A stretch of 64,000 nt of DNA, taken from contig DUNN01000029.1 in NCBI GenBank assembly GCA_012839345.1, positions 62,001-126,000 on the forward strand, written 5' to 3'. This DNA is from Clostridiales bacterium (GTDB lineage Bacteria > Bacillota > Clostridia > Oscillospirales > Acutalibacteraceae). A program made the position numbers and the translations under genes. Shown here piece after piece: positions 1-8,122 of the stretch. The notes under the pieces were generated by a model that was not told where the DNA came from, searched no databases, and saw only the letters and a program-made list of their open reading frames with translations. The first letter of the stretch is position 1. Each line of letters starts with the position of its first letter.

Positions 1-155
1 GCCGCCTGAATGGCATTGGCGCTGCCAGGATTTCCATCGCTGCCGACAAACTTCGTTACATCAACATTCTTGACAAGTTTCGGAATGTAATAGGAATTCA
101 TCAGGGAGCCGCAAAAAAAGCCGATAACGGTCATAACCAGAGTTTGAAGCAACAA
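1..155 (-). CDS. plsY: PlsY-family glycerol-3-phosphate acyltransferase, N-terminal fragment
   Basis: Only the first ~51 codons lie in the window; the gene runs off its left edge. The translation opens with a hydrophobic stretch (LLQTLVMTVIGFFCGSLM), then IPKLVKNVDVTKFV and GSDGNPGSANAIQA. GxxNPGxxN is the acyl-phosphate-binding loop of PlsY, the membrane enzyme that moves an acyl group from acyl-phosphate to glycerol-3-phosphate. I chose TTG at 155 because an AAAGAGGGGG ribosome site sits 9 nt upstream; TTG at 152 and ATG at 134 are alternatives. It follows the glucosyltransferase gene by 26 nt, so the two probably form a glycerolipid operon. It could be a diverged PlsY paralogue rather than the main enzyme. 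Confidence 0.72.
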   Translation of the reverse strand, partial: MLLQTLVMTVIGFFCGSLMNSYYIPKLVKNVDVTKFVGSDGNPGSANAIQA

Positions 156-181
156 ACCGCAATTCCCCCTCTTTCCAGTTG

Positions 182-1339
182 TTAGTTACACAAGTTTTTG
201 TTGCTTTTCTGTTGAACGGTGATTTCCATATGCTGCTGGGTACTGCTGCGCACCAGATGAACCAGATATTCTGCGATTTTTTCGGTACTTTCCCGTTTAA
301 AATATGTGCGTTGCCGTTCCAGCATCCGGCGGGCTGCTTCGGGGTCCGTTGCAAGCTTCAAGGCGGCTCGCGCCGCGTCGTCGGCGCTGTCGGCCGTTAC
401 CGCCGCACCAAGTGAGCAGAGAAAAGCAGTATTTTTTTGTTCACAGCCGGGAATGGGGTGGGTGAGCACCAACGGCACGCGCTTTGCCAGTGCCTCGCTG
501 GTGGTAAGGCCGCCCGATTTCGTTAAAAGTACGTCTGCGGCATCCATAAACACGTCGACTTGGTCGGTATAACCGAACGGACGAACCCTTTCCATTCCGC
601 TTAACTTTTGATACAGCACTTCATTTCTTCCGCAAAGCACCGCCACCTGCGCGTCCGGCATTTGCGAAATCAGCGAAAGAACGAGCGTTTTAATATCTCC
701 ATATCCCATGCTTCCACCGGTTACAACGAACAGATGCTTTGTACCGCACAGCCCCAGTCTGCGGCGGGCTTCTTCCTTATCACCCTCTGTGCGGAAGGCT
801 TTCCGCACAGGAATGCCGAGTGGAATCAGCTTTTCCTTTGGAATCCCCTTTTGCACAAATTCATCCATCAGCGCTTTGGCAGGAATGATGTAGGAATCCA
901 GTCTGGTTTCTTCCCAGAAAGGGCTGCAGGTGTAATCCGTCATAATGCCTACGCAAGGAATGTGCAGACCGTATTTTTCGCGAAGGTGCGTGATTGCCTG
1001 AGCGCCGAAAATATGGGTGCAAATAATACCGTCCGGCTGAAGAAGCTGGATTTTTTGGTACAGGCTGCCCGCATACAGGGAATTCAGGTAGTAAATCGGT
1101 GAACGCCGCCGGCTGGAGCTGACCAACTCGCCCATATGATATAAGAATCCGAAAAAGCCTGGGAGCGATAGAGTCAGCCGGGTATACAGCCGGGATACTT
1201 TGGAGGAAGCATCTCTTTTTCCTGATTTCAGCACATCCATAATAACCGCTTCGCCGTATGGCTTTAAAGCTTCCTGTAAAGCAGCTGCAGCAGAATTATG
1301 GCCTTCCCCTGTTGCTGTGGATAATAGAAGAAGTTTCAT
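182..1339 (-). CDS. UgtP/MGDG-synthase-like diacylglycerol glycosyltransferase
   Basis: 385 aa, close to the family's usual length. It opens MKLLLLSTATGEGHNSAAAAL; the GEGHNSAA loop is the N-terminal signature of the MGDG synthase / UgtP family (GT28-type fold), which transfers sugar from a UDP-sugar to diacylglycerol at the inner membrane face. The C-terminal half carries VVTGGSMGYGDI, then KSGGLTTSEALAKRVPLVL and PGCEQKNT, matching the nucleotide-sugar binding region. Start ATG 1339 has a GGAGCG site just upstream. PlsY follows by 26 nt, which supports a glycolipid or lipoteichoic-acid-anchor role. Substrate sugar and the number of sugars added cannot be read from sequence. Confidence 0.82.
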   Translation of the reverse strand: MKLLLLSTATGEGHNSAAAALQEALKPYGEAVIMDVLKSGKRDASSKVSRLYTRLTLSLPGFFGFLYHMGELVSSSRRRSPIYYLNSLYAGSLYQKIQLLQPDGIICTHIFGAQAITHLREKYGLHIPCVGIMTDYTCSPFWEETRLDSYIIPAKALMDEFVQKGIPKEKLIPLGIPVRKAFRTEGDKEEARRRLGLCGTKHLFVVTGGSMGYGDIKTLVLSLISQMPDAQVAVLCGRNEVLYQKLSGMERVRPFGYTDQVDVFMDAADVLLTKSGGLTTSEALAKRVPLVLTHPIPGCEQKNTAFLCSLGAAVTADSADDAARAALKLATDPEAARRMLERQRTYFKRESTEKIAEYLVHLVRSSTQQHMEITVQQKSNKNLCN

Positions 1340-1512
1340 ATGATCGCTCCATGGTTTTCTTCCATAATTTCCTTAATTTTGAAAACTCATCATTATTTTA
1401 TAGCGTAACTCGGAATATTTCAACAGATCATTACCATTTTATGCAGCTGCATTTATTTATCTGCACCGTTCTGCAAAACCGGATTCCAGAGGGGCAGGGC
1501 ACAGCCCTGCAT

Positions 1513-1554
1513 TCAATTAAAAAAGAGCAGCGCAGAAATCTGCGTTGCTCTTTT
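1513..1554 (-). terminator. Rho-independent terminator of the uxu operon
   Basis: Near-perfect 15-bp stem (1521-1535 with 1540-1554, one G-T pair) with an AAAT loop. Read on the minus strand it is followed by TTTTTTAATT, so it ends transcription leaving uxuB, which stops at 1580. The rest of 1340-1512 holds no gene I can support. Confidence 0.85.
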
Positions 1555-1579
1555 TGCTCTTTCAAATCATGTTGTTTTT

Positions 1580-3202
1580 TCAATCTGCTTTTTTCAAATA
1601 CTTTTGCAGGGTTGCTCGTACTGCGCCGGGGCCTGCAAGCATTTCTTGGAACATGGTTTCAATTTTATCGGACAGCCCGGCGGCACAAAGGTCGGTGCCA
1701 AACAGAACCGGGTTGGAAAGAATCGGTTTCAGCTGACCATCGTACGTTTCCGGTTTGCCAACGGTTACGCCGGAAAGCTGGGACTGAAGTTCCTCCAGCA
1801 TTGGGTCGCTGCTTACCGCCATCGGTTGATTCTGGTCATCAACCCCAAGAAGGTAGCGCAGCCATCCGGCAATGGCAAGGGGAATAAAGGTAAGGCTGGT
1901 TACATCCAGATCGCTCCGTGAAAGGTAGGCTTTAATTGTTTCACCGAAGCGGATCGGAATCTTTTGGCTGGTGTCGGTCGCAATACGCTGGGGAGTATCC
2001 GGAATAAAGGGATTCGGCAGACGCTGGTCGATTACCTCATGAATGAAGTCCATCGGATTCAAAATGCCAGGGTGTACTACAACGGGCATACCCTCCTGGT
2101 AGCCGATGCGGGAGACCAGTTCTTTCAGGTCGTTGTCTTTCATTTCTTCCGCAATGCTCTGATAACCCAACATGCATCCATAAACAGCAAGTGCCGTATG
2201 GAGCGGGTTCAGACAGGTCATGACCTTCATGCGCTCGGTCTTATTGACGGTTTCCCGGTCAGTGAAATAGACGCCCGCTTTTTCCAGGGGAGGACGGCCG
2301 TTCGGAAAGCGGTCTTCAATGACCAGATACTGCGGAATTTCGGTATTAACAAATGGGGCGATAAACGTTCTTTTGCCGGTAATAATCGGTGTCATCTCTT
2401 CAATTCCGGCTTGTGTCAGGGATTTTTCCACCGCTTCGGACGGGCGCGGCGTAATTTTATCAATCATGCTCCACGGGAATGCAACCTTTGTTTCGTCGTT
2501 GATATAGGCGACAAATCCATCGTCCACAAACCCGCGTTTATGCCATTCCTCCGTAATCGTAACGACGGAAGAGCGCAGCTTTTCTCCGTTTTGACTGCAG
2601 TTGTCCATGCTGACCAAAGCAATCGGCTTTGCCCCTGCACGGTAGCGGGCCAGCATGAGTTCGGTAAGAATGCTCATAGCGTGATGAGCGCTGGAGGGAC
2701 CGTTTTTAATGTCATCCTGCACAACGGGGAAATATTCGCCCTGCAGGTTTTTCAGTGCATATCCTTTTTCTGTAATGGTAAAGCTCACCATCTGCAGAGA
2801 GGGGGCTTCAAAAATGGCGGTTAGCTTTGCCATCTCTTCCGGAACGGAGTTGTCCGCCCAGACGCGATCGGCAACACTCGCCACAATTTCACGGTCTGTG
2901 GTCCCGTCGGGCTTCAGGCTGACCACCAGAGTAAGGTTATCGTGCGGTTCATAAATGCATTTCAGAATTTCATAATCAAAGGATGATGCCGCGATGATGC
3001 CTTTGTCGGAAAGTCCTTGATTTAACAGCTGCTGCTGCAGCCGGGCGATGAATCCACGGAAAATATTGCCCGCGCCGAAATGCACCCAGATCGGTGCGTC
3101 TTTCGTGCTGCGTACCATAGCGTCTAGGTCAAACTGCGGTAAGGCAACGCCCGCAGCGGCCCATGCGCTCTTCTCCTGTAAACCAGCTCGATTCAGTTTC
3201 AT
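1580..3202 (-). CDS. uxuB: Fructuronate reductase / mannitol dehydrogenase family
   Basis: 540 aa, the size of the long Firmicute UxuB group. Near the N terminus IWVHFGAGNIFRGFIARL is the Rossmann dinucleotide-binding loop of the mannitol dehydrogenase superfamily; ALVSMDNCSQNGEKL and MKVMTCLNPLHTALAVYGC match its conserved central blocks. The expected reaction is NADH-dependent reduction of D-fructuronate to D-mannonate. A GGAGG site precedes ATG 3202. It lies 49 nt after uxuA, whose product uses D-mannonate, so substrate and context agree. It is the last gene before the terminator at 1513-1554. Tagaturonate reductase is the main alternative; the uxuA neighbour argues against it. Confidence 0.88.
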   Translation of the reverse strand: MKLNRAGLQEKSAWAAAGVALPQFDLDAMVRSTKDAPIWVHFGAGNIFRGFIARLQQQLLNQGLSDKGIIAASSFDYEILKCIYEPHDNLTLVVSLKPDGTTDREIVASVADRVWADNSVPEEMAKLTAIFEAPSLQMVSFTITEKGYALKNLQGEYFPVVQDDIKNGPSSAHHAMSILTELMLARYRAGAKPIALVSMDNCSQNGEKLRSSVVTITEEWHKRGFVDDGFVAYINDETKVAFPWSMIDKITPRPSEAVEKSLTQAGIEEMTPIITGKRTFIAPFVNTEIPQYLVIEDRFPNGRPPLEKAGVYFTDRETVNKTERMKVMTCLNPLHTALAVYGCMLGYQSIAEEMKDNDLKELVSRIGYQEGMPVVVHPGILNPMDFIHEVIDQRLPNPFIPDTPQRIATDTSQKIPIRFGETIKAYLSRSDLDVTSLTFIPLAIAGWLRYLLGVDDQNQPMAVSSDPMLEELQSQLSGVTVGKPETYDGQLKPILSNPVLFGTDLCAAGLSDKIETMFQEMLAGPGAVRATLQKYLKKAD

Positions 3203-3251
3203 AACGTGCCTCCGTATTTCTGAATGATGATGTGTTAAGCAACGAGTTTGC

Positions 3252-4322
3252 TCAGCTGTTTTCCTTTACAATGGCTTCCCATAGTCCGCACAGGTAAGCG
3301 GCGCCGAGCGCACGGTCATACAGGCCGTAACCCGGCATGGCAACCTCATCCCAAATCATGCGGCCGTGGTCGGGGCGGATCGGTCCGTCAAATCCGATGT
3401 CGTACAGGGCCTTCATAATGGCATGCATATCAAAGGTTCCGTCGGAGGAAAGGTGTGCAGATTCCTCAAAGTCACGTTCGCCGTCGTTAAACTGCAGGTT
3501 GCGGACATGCGCGAAGTGGATTCTTCCCTTCAGAGCGTAAATCGTTTCGGGCAGCTTGTTTTTCAGGCTGGTGCCGAACGAGCCAGTGCAGAATGTAATG
3601 CCGTTATGGGGATTGTCCACTGCTTTGATCAAGCGAAGCAGATTTTCCTTGCTGTTGATGATACGAGGCAGTCCGAAAACATTCCACGCCGGGTCGTCTG
3701 GGTGAATCGCCATATTGATGTCGTATTTGTCACAGACCGGCATAATGGCGTTCAGGAAATAGGTCAGGTTTGCGAACAGCTTTTCCTCGTCAATGTCTTT
3801 GTAAAGTTCAAACAGTTCTTTTACCTTTGCCATACGCTCCGGTTCCCAGCCCGGCATAACCGTGCCGTTCATATCGCCGGATATAGACTCGAACATTTCG
3901 AGCGGATTGATTTTGTCTACCGCTTTTTGACTGTACGCCATTACTGTGGAACCGTCAGGGCGCTTTCTGGCCAGTTCCGTGCGGGTCCAGTCAAACACCG
4001 GCATAAAGTTGTAGCAGACCATGTGGATGCCCGCTTCGCCAAGGTTTTTCAGCGTTTCAATATAAGCTTCAATGTCCTTGTCGCGGTTTTCAGAGCCAAC
4101 CTTAATGGCGTCGCTGACGTTAACACTTTCAATACCGGCAAAGCTCAGTCCGGCGTCTTCTACTTCCTTCTTCAGCGCAAGGATTTCTTCCTTTTCCCAG
4201 ACTTCACCCGGAAGTTTATTGTAAAGCGTTGTAATAATCCCTTTTACATAGGCGGTTTGTCTGATTTGCGATAAGGTGACGGTATCATATTTGCTGCCGT
4301 ACCATCTCATGGTCATCTGCAT
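3252..4322 (-). CDS. uxuA: D-mannonate dehydratase
   Basis: 356 aa from ATG 4322. It begins MQMTMRWYGSKYDTVTL, the start typical of UxuA, and has the TIM-barrel segments MVCYNFMPVFDWTRTEL, MAIHPDDPAWNVFGLPRI, ITFCTGSFGTS, IHFAHVRNL and GPIRPDHGRMIWDE, which supply metal-binding His and Cys residues. It dehydrates D-mannonate to 2-keto-3-deoxygluconate. ATG 4322 is preferred because GAAAGG lies 8 nt upstream; a GTG at 4331 overlapping the GntR stop codon is possible. It sits between its likely regulator and uxuB. No KDG kinase or aldolase is in the window, so the lower pathway must be elsewhere. Confidence 0.92.
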   Translation of the reverse strand: MQMTMRWYGSKYDTVTLSQIRQTAYVKGIITTLYNKLPGEVWEKEEILALKKEVEDAGLSFAGIESVNVSDAIKVGSENRDKDIEAYIETLKNLGEAGIHMVCYNFMPVFDWTRTELARKRPDGSTVMAYSQKAVDKINPLEMFESISGDMNGTVMPGWEPERMAKVKELFELYKDIDEEKLFANLTYFLNAIMPVCDKYDINMAIHPDDPAWNVFGLPRIINSKENLLRLIKAVDNPHNGITFCTGSFGTSLKNKLPETIYALKGRIHFAHVRNLQFNDGERDFEESAHLSSDGTFDMHAIMKALYDIGFDGPIRPDHGRMIWDEVAMPGYGLYDRALGAAYLCGLWEAIVKENS

Positions 4323-4327
4323 ATTTT

Positions 4328-5008
4328 TCACCTTTCTTCTTTTTGATCCTCAAAATATCCGGAATATTGCTCCTGAAGACTGCCAAGCTGACTGTGCACC
4401 TTCTCAAGGTGTACGGTCAAAGTGACGCGCATTTCTCCCGCGTTCCGGTTTTTTACAGCCGTTACAATACTCTCGTGCTCGTTTATAATATTTTGGTCAA
4501 TGCCTTCGATTTTGTTCGATAACATTCTTAATCGATTATAATGCGAAAGCACATCGTTAATAGTGTTCCACGCAAGATTCTGTCCCGCAGTTTCAAATAT
4601 AATCCGATGAAAGTTGTTGTCGGCTGCCATTAATTCTTTGTATTTTCCCGATTTTACATACTTTTTTTGAACCGAAATCACGTATTCCATGGCGTCGATG
4701 ACCAGAGGGCTGCAGTTCTTAAGAAAATCATCCACAAGAGCCAGTTCCAGTGATTTTCGAATAAACTGTTCCTGCTCAATCCGCGCCAAGTTAATTTTGG
4801 AAATCATCGTTTTTGCCTGCGGAAAAATTTTCACCAAGTCTGCTCTTTGCAGGCGAATCACCGCTTCCCGGGCCGGAGTGCGACTCACTCCGTATAAGTC
4901 CGCCAGCTTCTGGACGCTGACGGTTGAACCCGGTTCTAGCGTTAAATCCATAATGTCGTTCCAGATTCTATGGTAAGTTAAATCATTCAGTGATTCGCTT
5001 TGAGACAT
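4328..5008 (-). CDS. GntR-family (FadR/FCD subfamily) transcriptional regulator
   Basis: 226 aa. The first ~75 residues form a GntR winged helix (YHRIWNDIMDLTLEPGSTV, then VQKLADLYGVSRTPAREAV, with the family's RTPxREA recognition helix). The rest is all-helical and fits an FCD ligand domain, with candidate metal ligands in DNNFHRIIFE and NEHESIV. It overlaps the end of the upstream HExxH gene by 22 bp and ends 5 bp before uxuA, so it is co-transcribed with what it likely controls. UxuR/ExuR-type regulators answer to hexuronates or mannonate; here the paired palindromes at the operon promoter (9512-9551) are its probable binding sites. That link is inference. Confidence 0.86.
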   Translation of the reverse strand: MSQSESLNDLTYHRIWNDIMDLTLEPGSTVSVQKLADLYGVSRTPAREAVIRLQRADLVKIFPQAKTMISKINLARIEQEQFIRKSLELALVDDFLKNCSPLVIDAMEYVISVQKKYVKSGKYKELMAADNNFHRIIFETAGQNLAWNTINDVLSHYNRLRMLSNKIEGIDQNIINEHESIVTAVKNRNAGEMRVTLTVHLEKVHSQLGSLQEQYSGYFEDQKEER

Positions 5009-5703
5009 TTTTCACCAAGTCCTTCTACCCCAATATCTATAACGCTTTGGTAAATGCTTTTTGCTCCTTCTGGATTATAACCAAAATATAGCAAAACATC
5101 AAGTAAGAACGGGGAATAGGGTAGATGGTTTAGCTTTTTTGAAAAAGCCATTCCAGCAATTTCACCCAATACAGAAATGCTGGAGTAATTACGAAAACCG
5201 AAAATACGCCATAACAGAATTTTTTCTGTTCTAGTGTAAATTTCATTTTCATGCCGGTCTTCCAAAAAATGAAAGAGTTCGTGCCCAAGCAGAATATCCG
5301 AAAGCTCCTCCGCTTTGGGTAGCAGGGCGGCTTCCTCTTGGGAAAGTCCGGCAAGAACAGCTCGGTACTTTTCAATCGGTTCCGACAGGATTTCAATCAG
5401 ATCCGGCGGAGTGTACTGGGCAAACAGAGCGCGCTTGCCCGTCATGGTAAGATTGCTGGATTCTACCCGCAGCTGAAAATATTCCGCAATTCCGCGGGGC
5501 GTATCCCGGCCGGTTTCTTGAATAACACGGTCGGCATACGCCTCTCCACATTGAATTGAGCGAAGAATCATTTCTCTTTTTTGGTTGTCGGAAATGCGGT
5601 CGCGAAGCAGTTCCCTGGTAAAAGCGTAATAACCCCAGCTTACATCATCGATTTGGAGCAAATCCGTGATCATCTGATTGAGGGAAATACGGTTACTGTT
5701 CAT
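4987..5703 (-). CDS. Uncharacterised HExxH protein, possible zincin
   Basis: 238 aa; I do not recognise the family. No signal peptide or membrane segment is visible, so it is probably cytosolic. At residues ~139-150 it has LLGHELFHFLED, an HExxH metal-binding motif in a helix-like setting, and about 36 residues later SVLGEIAGMAFSKKL, where the Glu could be a third zinc ligand as in gluzincins. The remainder is helical and rich in acidic residues. It lies 55 nt after the HyuA-like gene and overlaps the GntR gene by 22 bp, so it belongs to the operon. It could be a peptidase, an amidohydrolase partner of the HyuA protein, or a non-catalytic metal protein. Confidence 0.75.
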   Translation of the reverse strand: MNSNRISLNQMITDLLQIDDVSWGYYAFTRELLRDRISDNQKREMILRSIQCGEAYADRVIQETGRDTPRGIAEYFQLRVESSNLTMTGKRALFAQYTPPDLIEILSEPIEKYRAVLAGLSQEEAALLPKAEELSDILLGHELFHFLEDRHENEIYTRTEKILLWRIFGFRNYSSISVLGEIAGMAFSKKLNHLPYSPFLLDVLLYFGYNPEGAKSIYQSVIDIGVEGLGEKCLKANH

Positions 5704-5758
5704 TGATATCTCGCTTTTCTTTTGGAATGGCGGCCCGCCGCCAAAACGGAACCGCGGC

Positions 5759-7891
5759 TTAGTTCTGCTTCATGTTTGCGGCTACCACAATGACTTCGGT
5801 ATCCGGGTCCATCATGGAAACCTCAATTCCCATCAGCAGCTCCAACTGTTTGAAATCTATCGCGGTAAAGTCCATTACTCTGGCGCCCAGGCACAGGTAG
5901 TAATCCGGCCGGGCAATCAGTTCGGATTGGTAAACGGCCATGTCGTCCCACAGCTTTTTCACGGCTTCCAGGTAGTCTTTTGCCGTGGTTTTCAGAACTT
6001 TGGCATGCCCGCGCTGAACCTTGATAAATCCCTTTTTGTCCAGAATACGAACGGCGACCGGGGAGCCGGCACGTTCCGGCTTTTCACCAAAGACGTAGAA
6101 GTATGCGGATTCTTCCAGAAGCTCGGTTTTGTCTTTGCTGATGCGCATGTCTTCAGCAGCCAGTTCTCTGGCTTCTTCTACGTCGCATTCCTTCAGCAGG
6201 TCTGTGGTTTTTACTTCGGTCGAACCGGTGGCGATTGCGGTTACCTTTGAGGTCTGCGGATCGATTTCAATGTGAATTTCTACCGATTCCGGAGAAGCGC
6301 CGCTTTCAATGGCCTTGTTCATAGCTTCGTTCTTAAGGGAACGAATGTCGTCCTGACTGGGCGAAGGGATAATACGTTCTACTACGTCACGCACCATGGC
6401 CAGAGCAACACCAATGGAGGAAATGACTTCTGCATTTTCCGGGATACTGTATTTCAGCCCCATTTTCTCGGCGAAATAGATAATCAGGGAAGATGCGCCA
6501 CCACCGACGCCTACCAGAGAAATCTGGTCCTTTTCCAGCTTGTATTTTTCGGCAAGACCCAAAATTACCGGTTCAATCTTTGCGTAAGATTTCTCCATGA
6601 TCTGCTTGGCGATGTCTTCCACGGTGGTTCCGCAGTAATCTGCCAATGCCTTCATGGCCTTTTTGGCAGCTTCCACATTTCCGTAAGAGAAATGCTCCGG
6701 CTTCACAAGGCCCAGCACGTTGGCTGCGCAGGAGTTGGTAATTGTCACGCGCTCGCCGTTTTCCAGACGAATCGCAACATAGTCGCTGGGGTCGCCCGGC
6801 CTCGGGGAGAAGAATTCCACTTTTGGCCCGACAATTTTATTCGGGTCGCTGTAAACCGAATATTCCAGACCGGCGATATGTGCTGAACGCGGGCCAACGT
6901 CAATGATGCCGTCCTTGTTTGCACGAACCATGGAGCCGCCTGCCACACCAAGCACGCGTACGTCGAGGGAGCTGATGTAAGTGGGGTGGCCGCCGACGAT
7001 GGAATAGTCGATGGCGGGACGCCCGTTTTTAATTACGCCGATGTTTGTCGTGGTGCCGCCAACTTCAAAATAAACACCATTGGAAGCGCGCAGGTACATC
7101 AAAGAACCCATGACCGAGGCAGCAGGTCCGGAAAGCATGGTGAGCACGGGACGCTTTTTCATTTCGTTGATTTCCATAACGCCGCCGTCGCCGCGCATGA
7201 TCATCAGCGGCACGTTTACGCCGGCTTCGCGCACGGATGCTTCCGTGGAATTCGCAGTGTCCAGCATCTTTGGCAGAATGCTCGCGTTGATTGCGGCGGT
7301 GCGGGTTCTGCGGGTCAGACCGTACAGTTTGGTAATATCAGACGCAATCGTGGTGGACATGCCCTTTTTCTCCGCGGCATCATGTACCAGCTTTTCGGGG
7401 CCGTTGTCGTCTACGCCGAATGCCATGGAGGATACGATGACCTGAGCCCCACGTTTTTTGAGCTCTTCCACAAGCTGATCCGCTGTTTCCGGTGTCAGTT
7501 TCTTCGTATTGATAAAACTGTTGACAATCTTAATTTGTTTTTTATTGCCAAGGTCGATGTTGTCGAGCTGGGTCTGACGTTTTGCAAGAAAACTTTCAAA
7601 ACCGCCCTTTGCCATTCCAACCACGCCGACGGTGGCGACGTCGCCCTCGATTAATGCGTTAGTCGCCTGCGTGGTGCTGTGCGCAACGAACACAACTTCT
7701 TCCGGCTTAATGTTATTTTCTTTCAGACAGTTCATGAAGGACTGAACAACACCTGCCGCAACACCTCTGGGGTCGCTGTGGGTGGTCTTTACGGATGATT
7801 TGCCAATGATTTCGTGCGTTTGATTGTCGATGGCCACTGCTTTGGTATGAGTGCCTCCGACATCAATACCCATTCTAACGGATCTGCCCAT
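5759..7891 (-). CDS. Hydantoinase/oxoprolinase A-like ATPase
   Basis: 710 aa, full length for the A subunit (HyuA) family. MGIDVGGTHTKAVAID near the N terminus is the ASKHA-fold phosphate-1 loop; EVGGTTTNIGVI at ~280 is phosphate-2, and SLVGVGGGASSLIIYF at ~485 the adenosine region. The family includes 5-oxoprolinase, N-methylhydantoinase and acetone carboxylase subunits, which use ATP to activate an amide or carbonyl. No HyuB partner is present; the next gene is the HExxH protein. A GAAGGA site precedes ATG 7891. The substrate is unknown; the neighbours suggest something linked to uronate catabolism or imported by the permease upstream. Confidence 0.85.
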   Translation of the reverse strand: MGRSVRMGIDVGGTHTKAVAIDNQTHEIIGKSSVKTTHSDPRGVAAGVVQSFMNCLKENNIKPEEVVFVAHSTTQATNALIEGDVATVGVVGMAKGGFESFLAKRQTQLDNIDLGNKKQIKIVNSFINTKKLTPETADQLVEELKKRGAQVIVSSMAFGVDDNGPEKLVHDAAEKKGMSTTIASDITKLYGLTRRTRTAAINASILPKMLDTANSTEASVREAGVNVPLMIMRGDGGVMEINEMKKRPVLTMLSGPAASVMGSLMYLRASNGVYFEVGGTTTNIGVIKNGRPAIDYSIVGGHPTYISSLDVRVLGVAGGSMVRANKDGIIDVGPRSAHIAGLEYSVYSDPNKIVGPKVEFFSPRPGDPSDYVAIRLENGERVTITNSCAANVLGLVKPEHFSYGNVEAAKKAMKALADYCGTTVEDIAKQIMEKSYAKIEPVILGLAEKYKLEKDQISLVGVGGGASSLIIYFAEKMGLKYSIPENAEVISSIGVALAMVRDVVERIIPSPSQDDIRSLKNEAMNKAIESGASPESVEIHIEIDPQTSKVTAIATGSTEVKTTDLLKECDVEEARELAAEDMRISKDKTELLEESAYFYVFGEKPERAGSPVAVRILDKKGFIKVQRGHAKVLKTTAKDYLEAVKKLWDDMAVYQSELIARPDYYLCLGARVMDFTAIDFKQLELLMGIEVSMMDPDTEVIVVAANMKQN

Positions 7892-7922
7892 TGAATTCCT
7901 TCGTTTCCTTTCATTTGTAAAT

Positions 7923-8006
7923 CGAGCAGGTTAGATGAATCCTACAAGGTTCGTCTTAACCTGCTCGTGTGATTTTGAATCGGATTTCAGTCAAAACCCG
8001 ATTCAA
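7923..8006 (-). other. Two stem-loops between permease and HyuA-like gene
   Basis: The 231-bp gap 7892-8122 carries two inverted repeats. One pairs CGAGCAGGTTA (from 7923) with its complement ending at 7967, extended by further G-U pairs. The other pairs 7975-7983 with 7998-8006 (TTGAATCGG/CCGATTCAA). Neither is followed by a U-run on the minus strand, so they look more like mRNA processing or stabilising structures, or an attenuator, than a terminator. Transcription probably continues into the HyuA gene. Confidence 0.45.
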
Positions 8007-8122
8007 CAAGCAACTGAATCAAAAATCCGGGTTCTGCTCCGCAAGGAACACCCTATGCTTTTAGAACACGCTGCTCCGCTGTGCAGAACTCAGGGAAAAG
8101 CAAACCTTAATCAGATCAGCTT

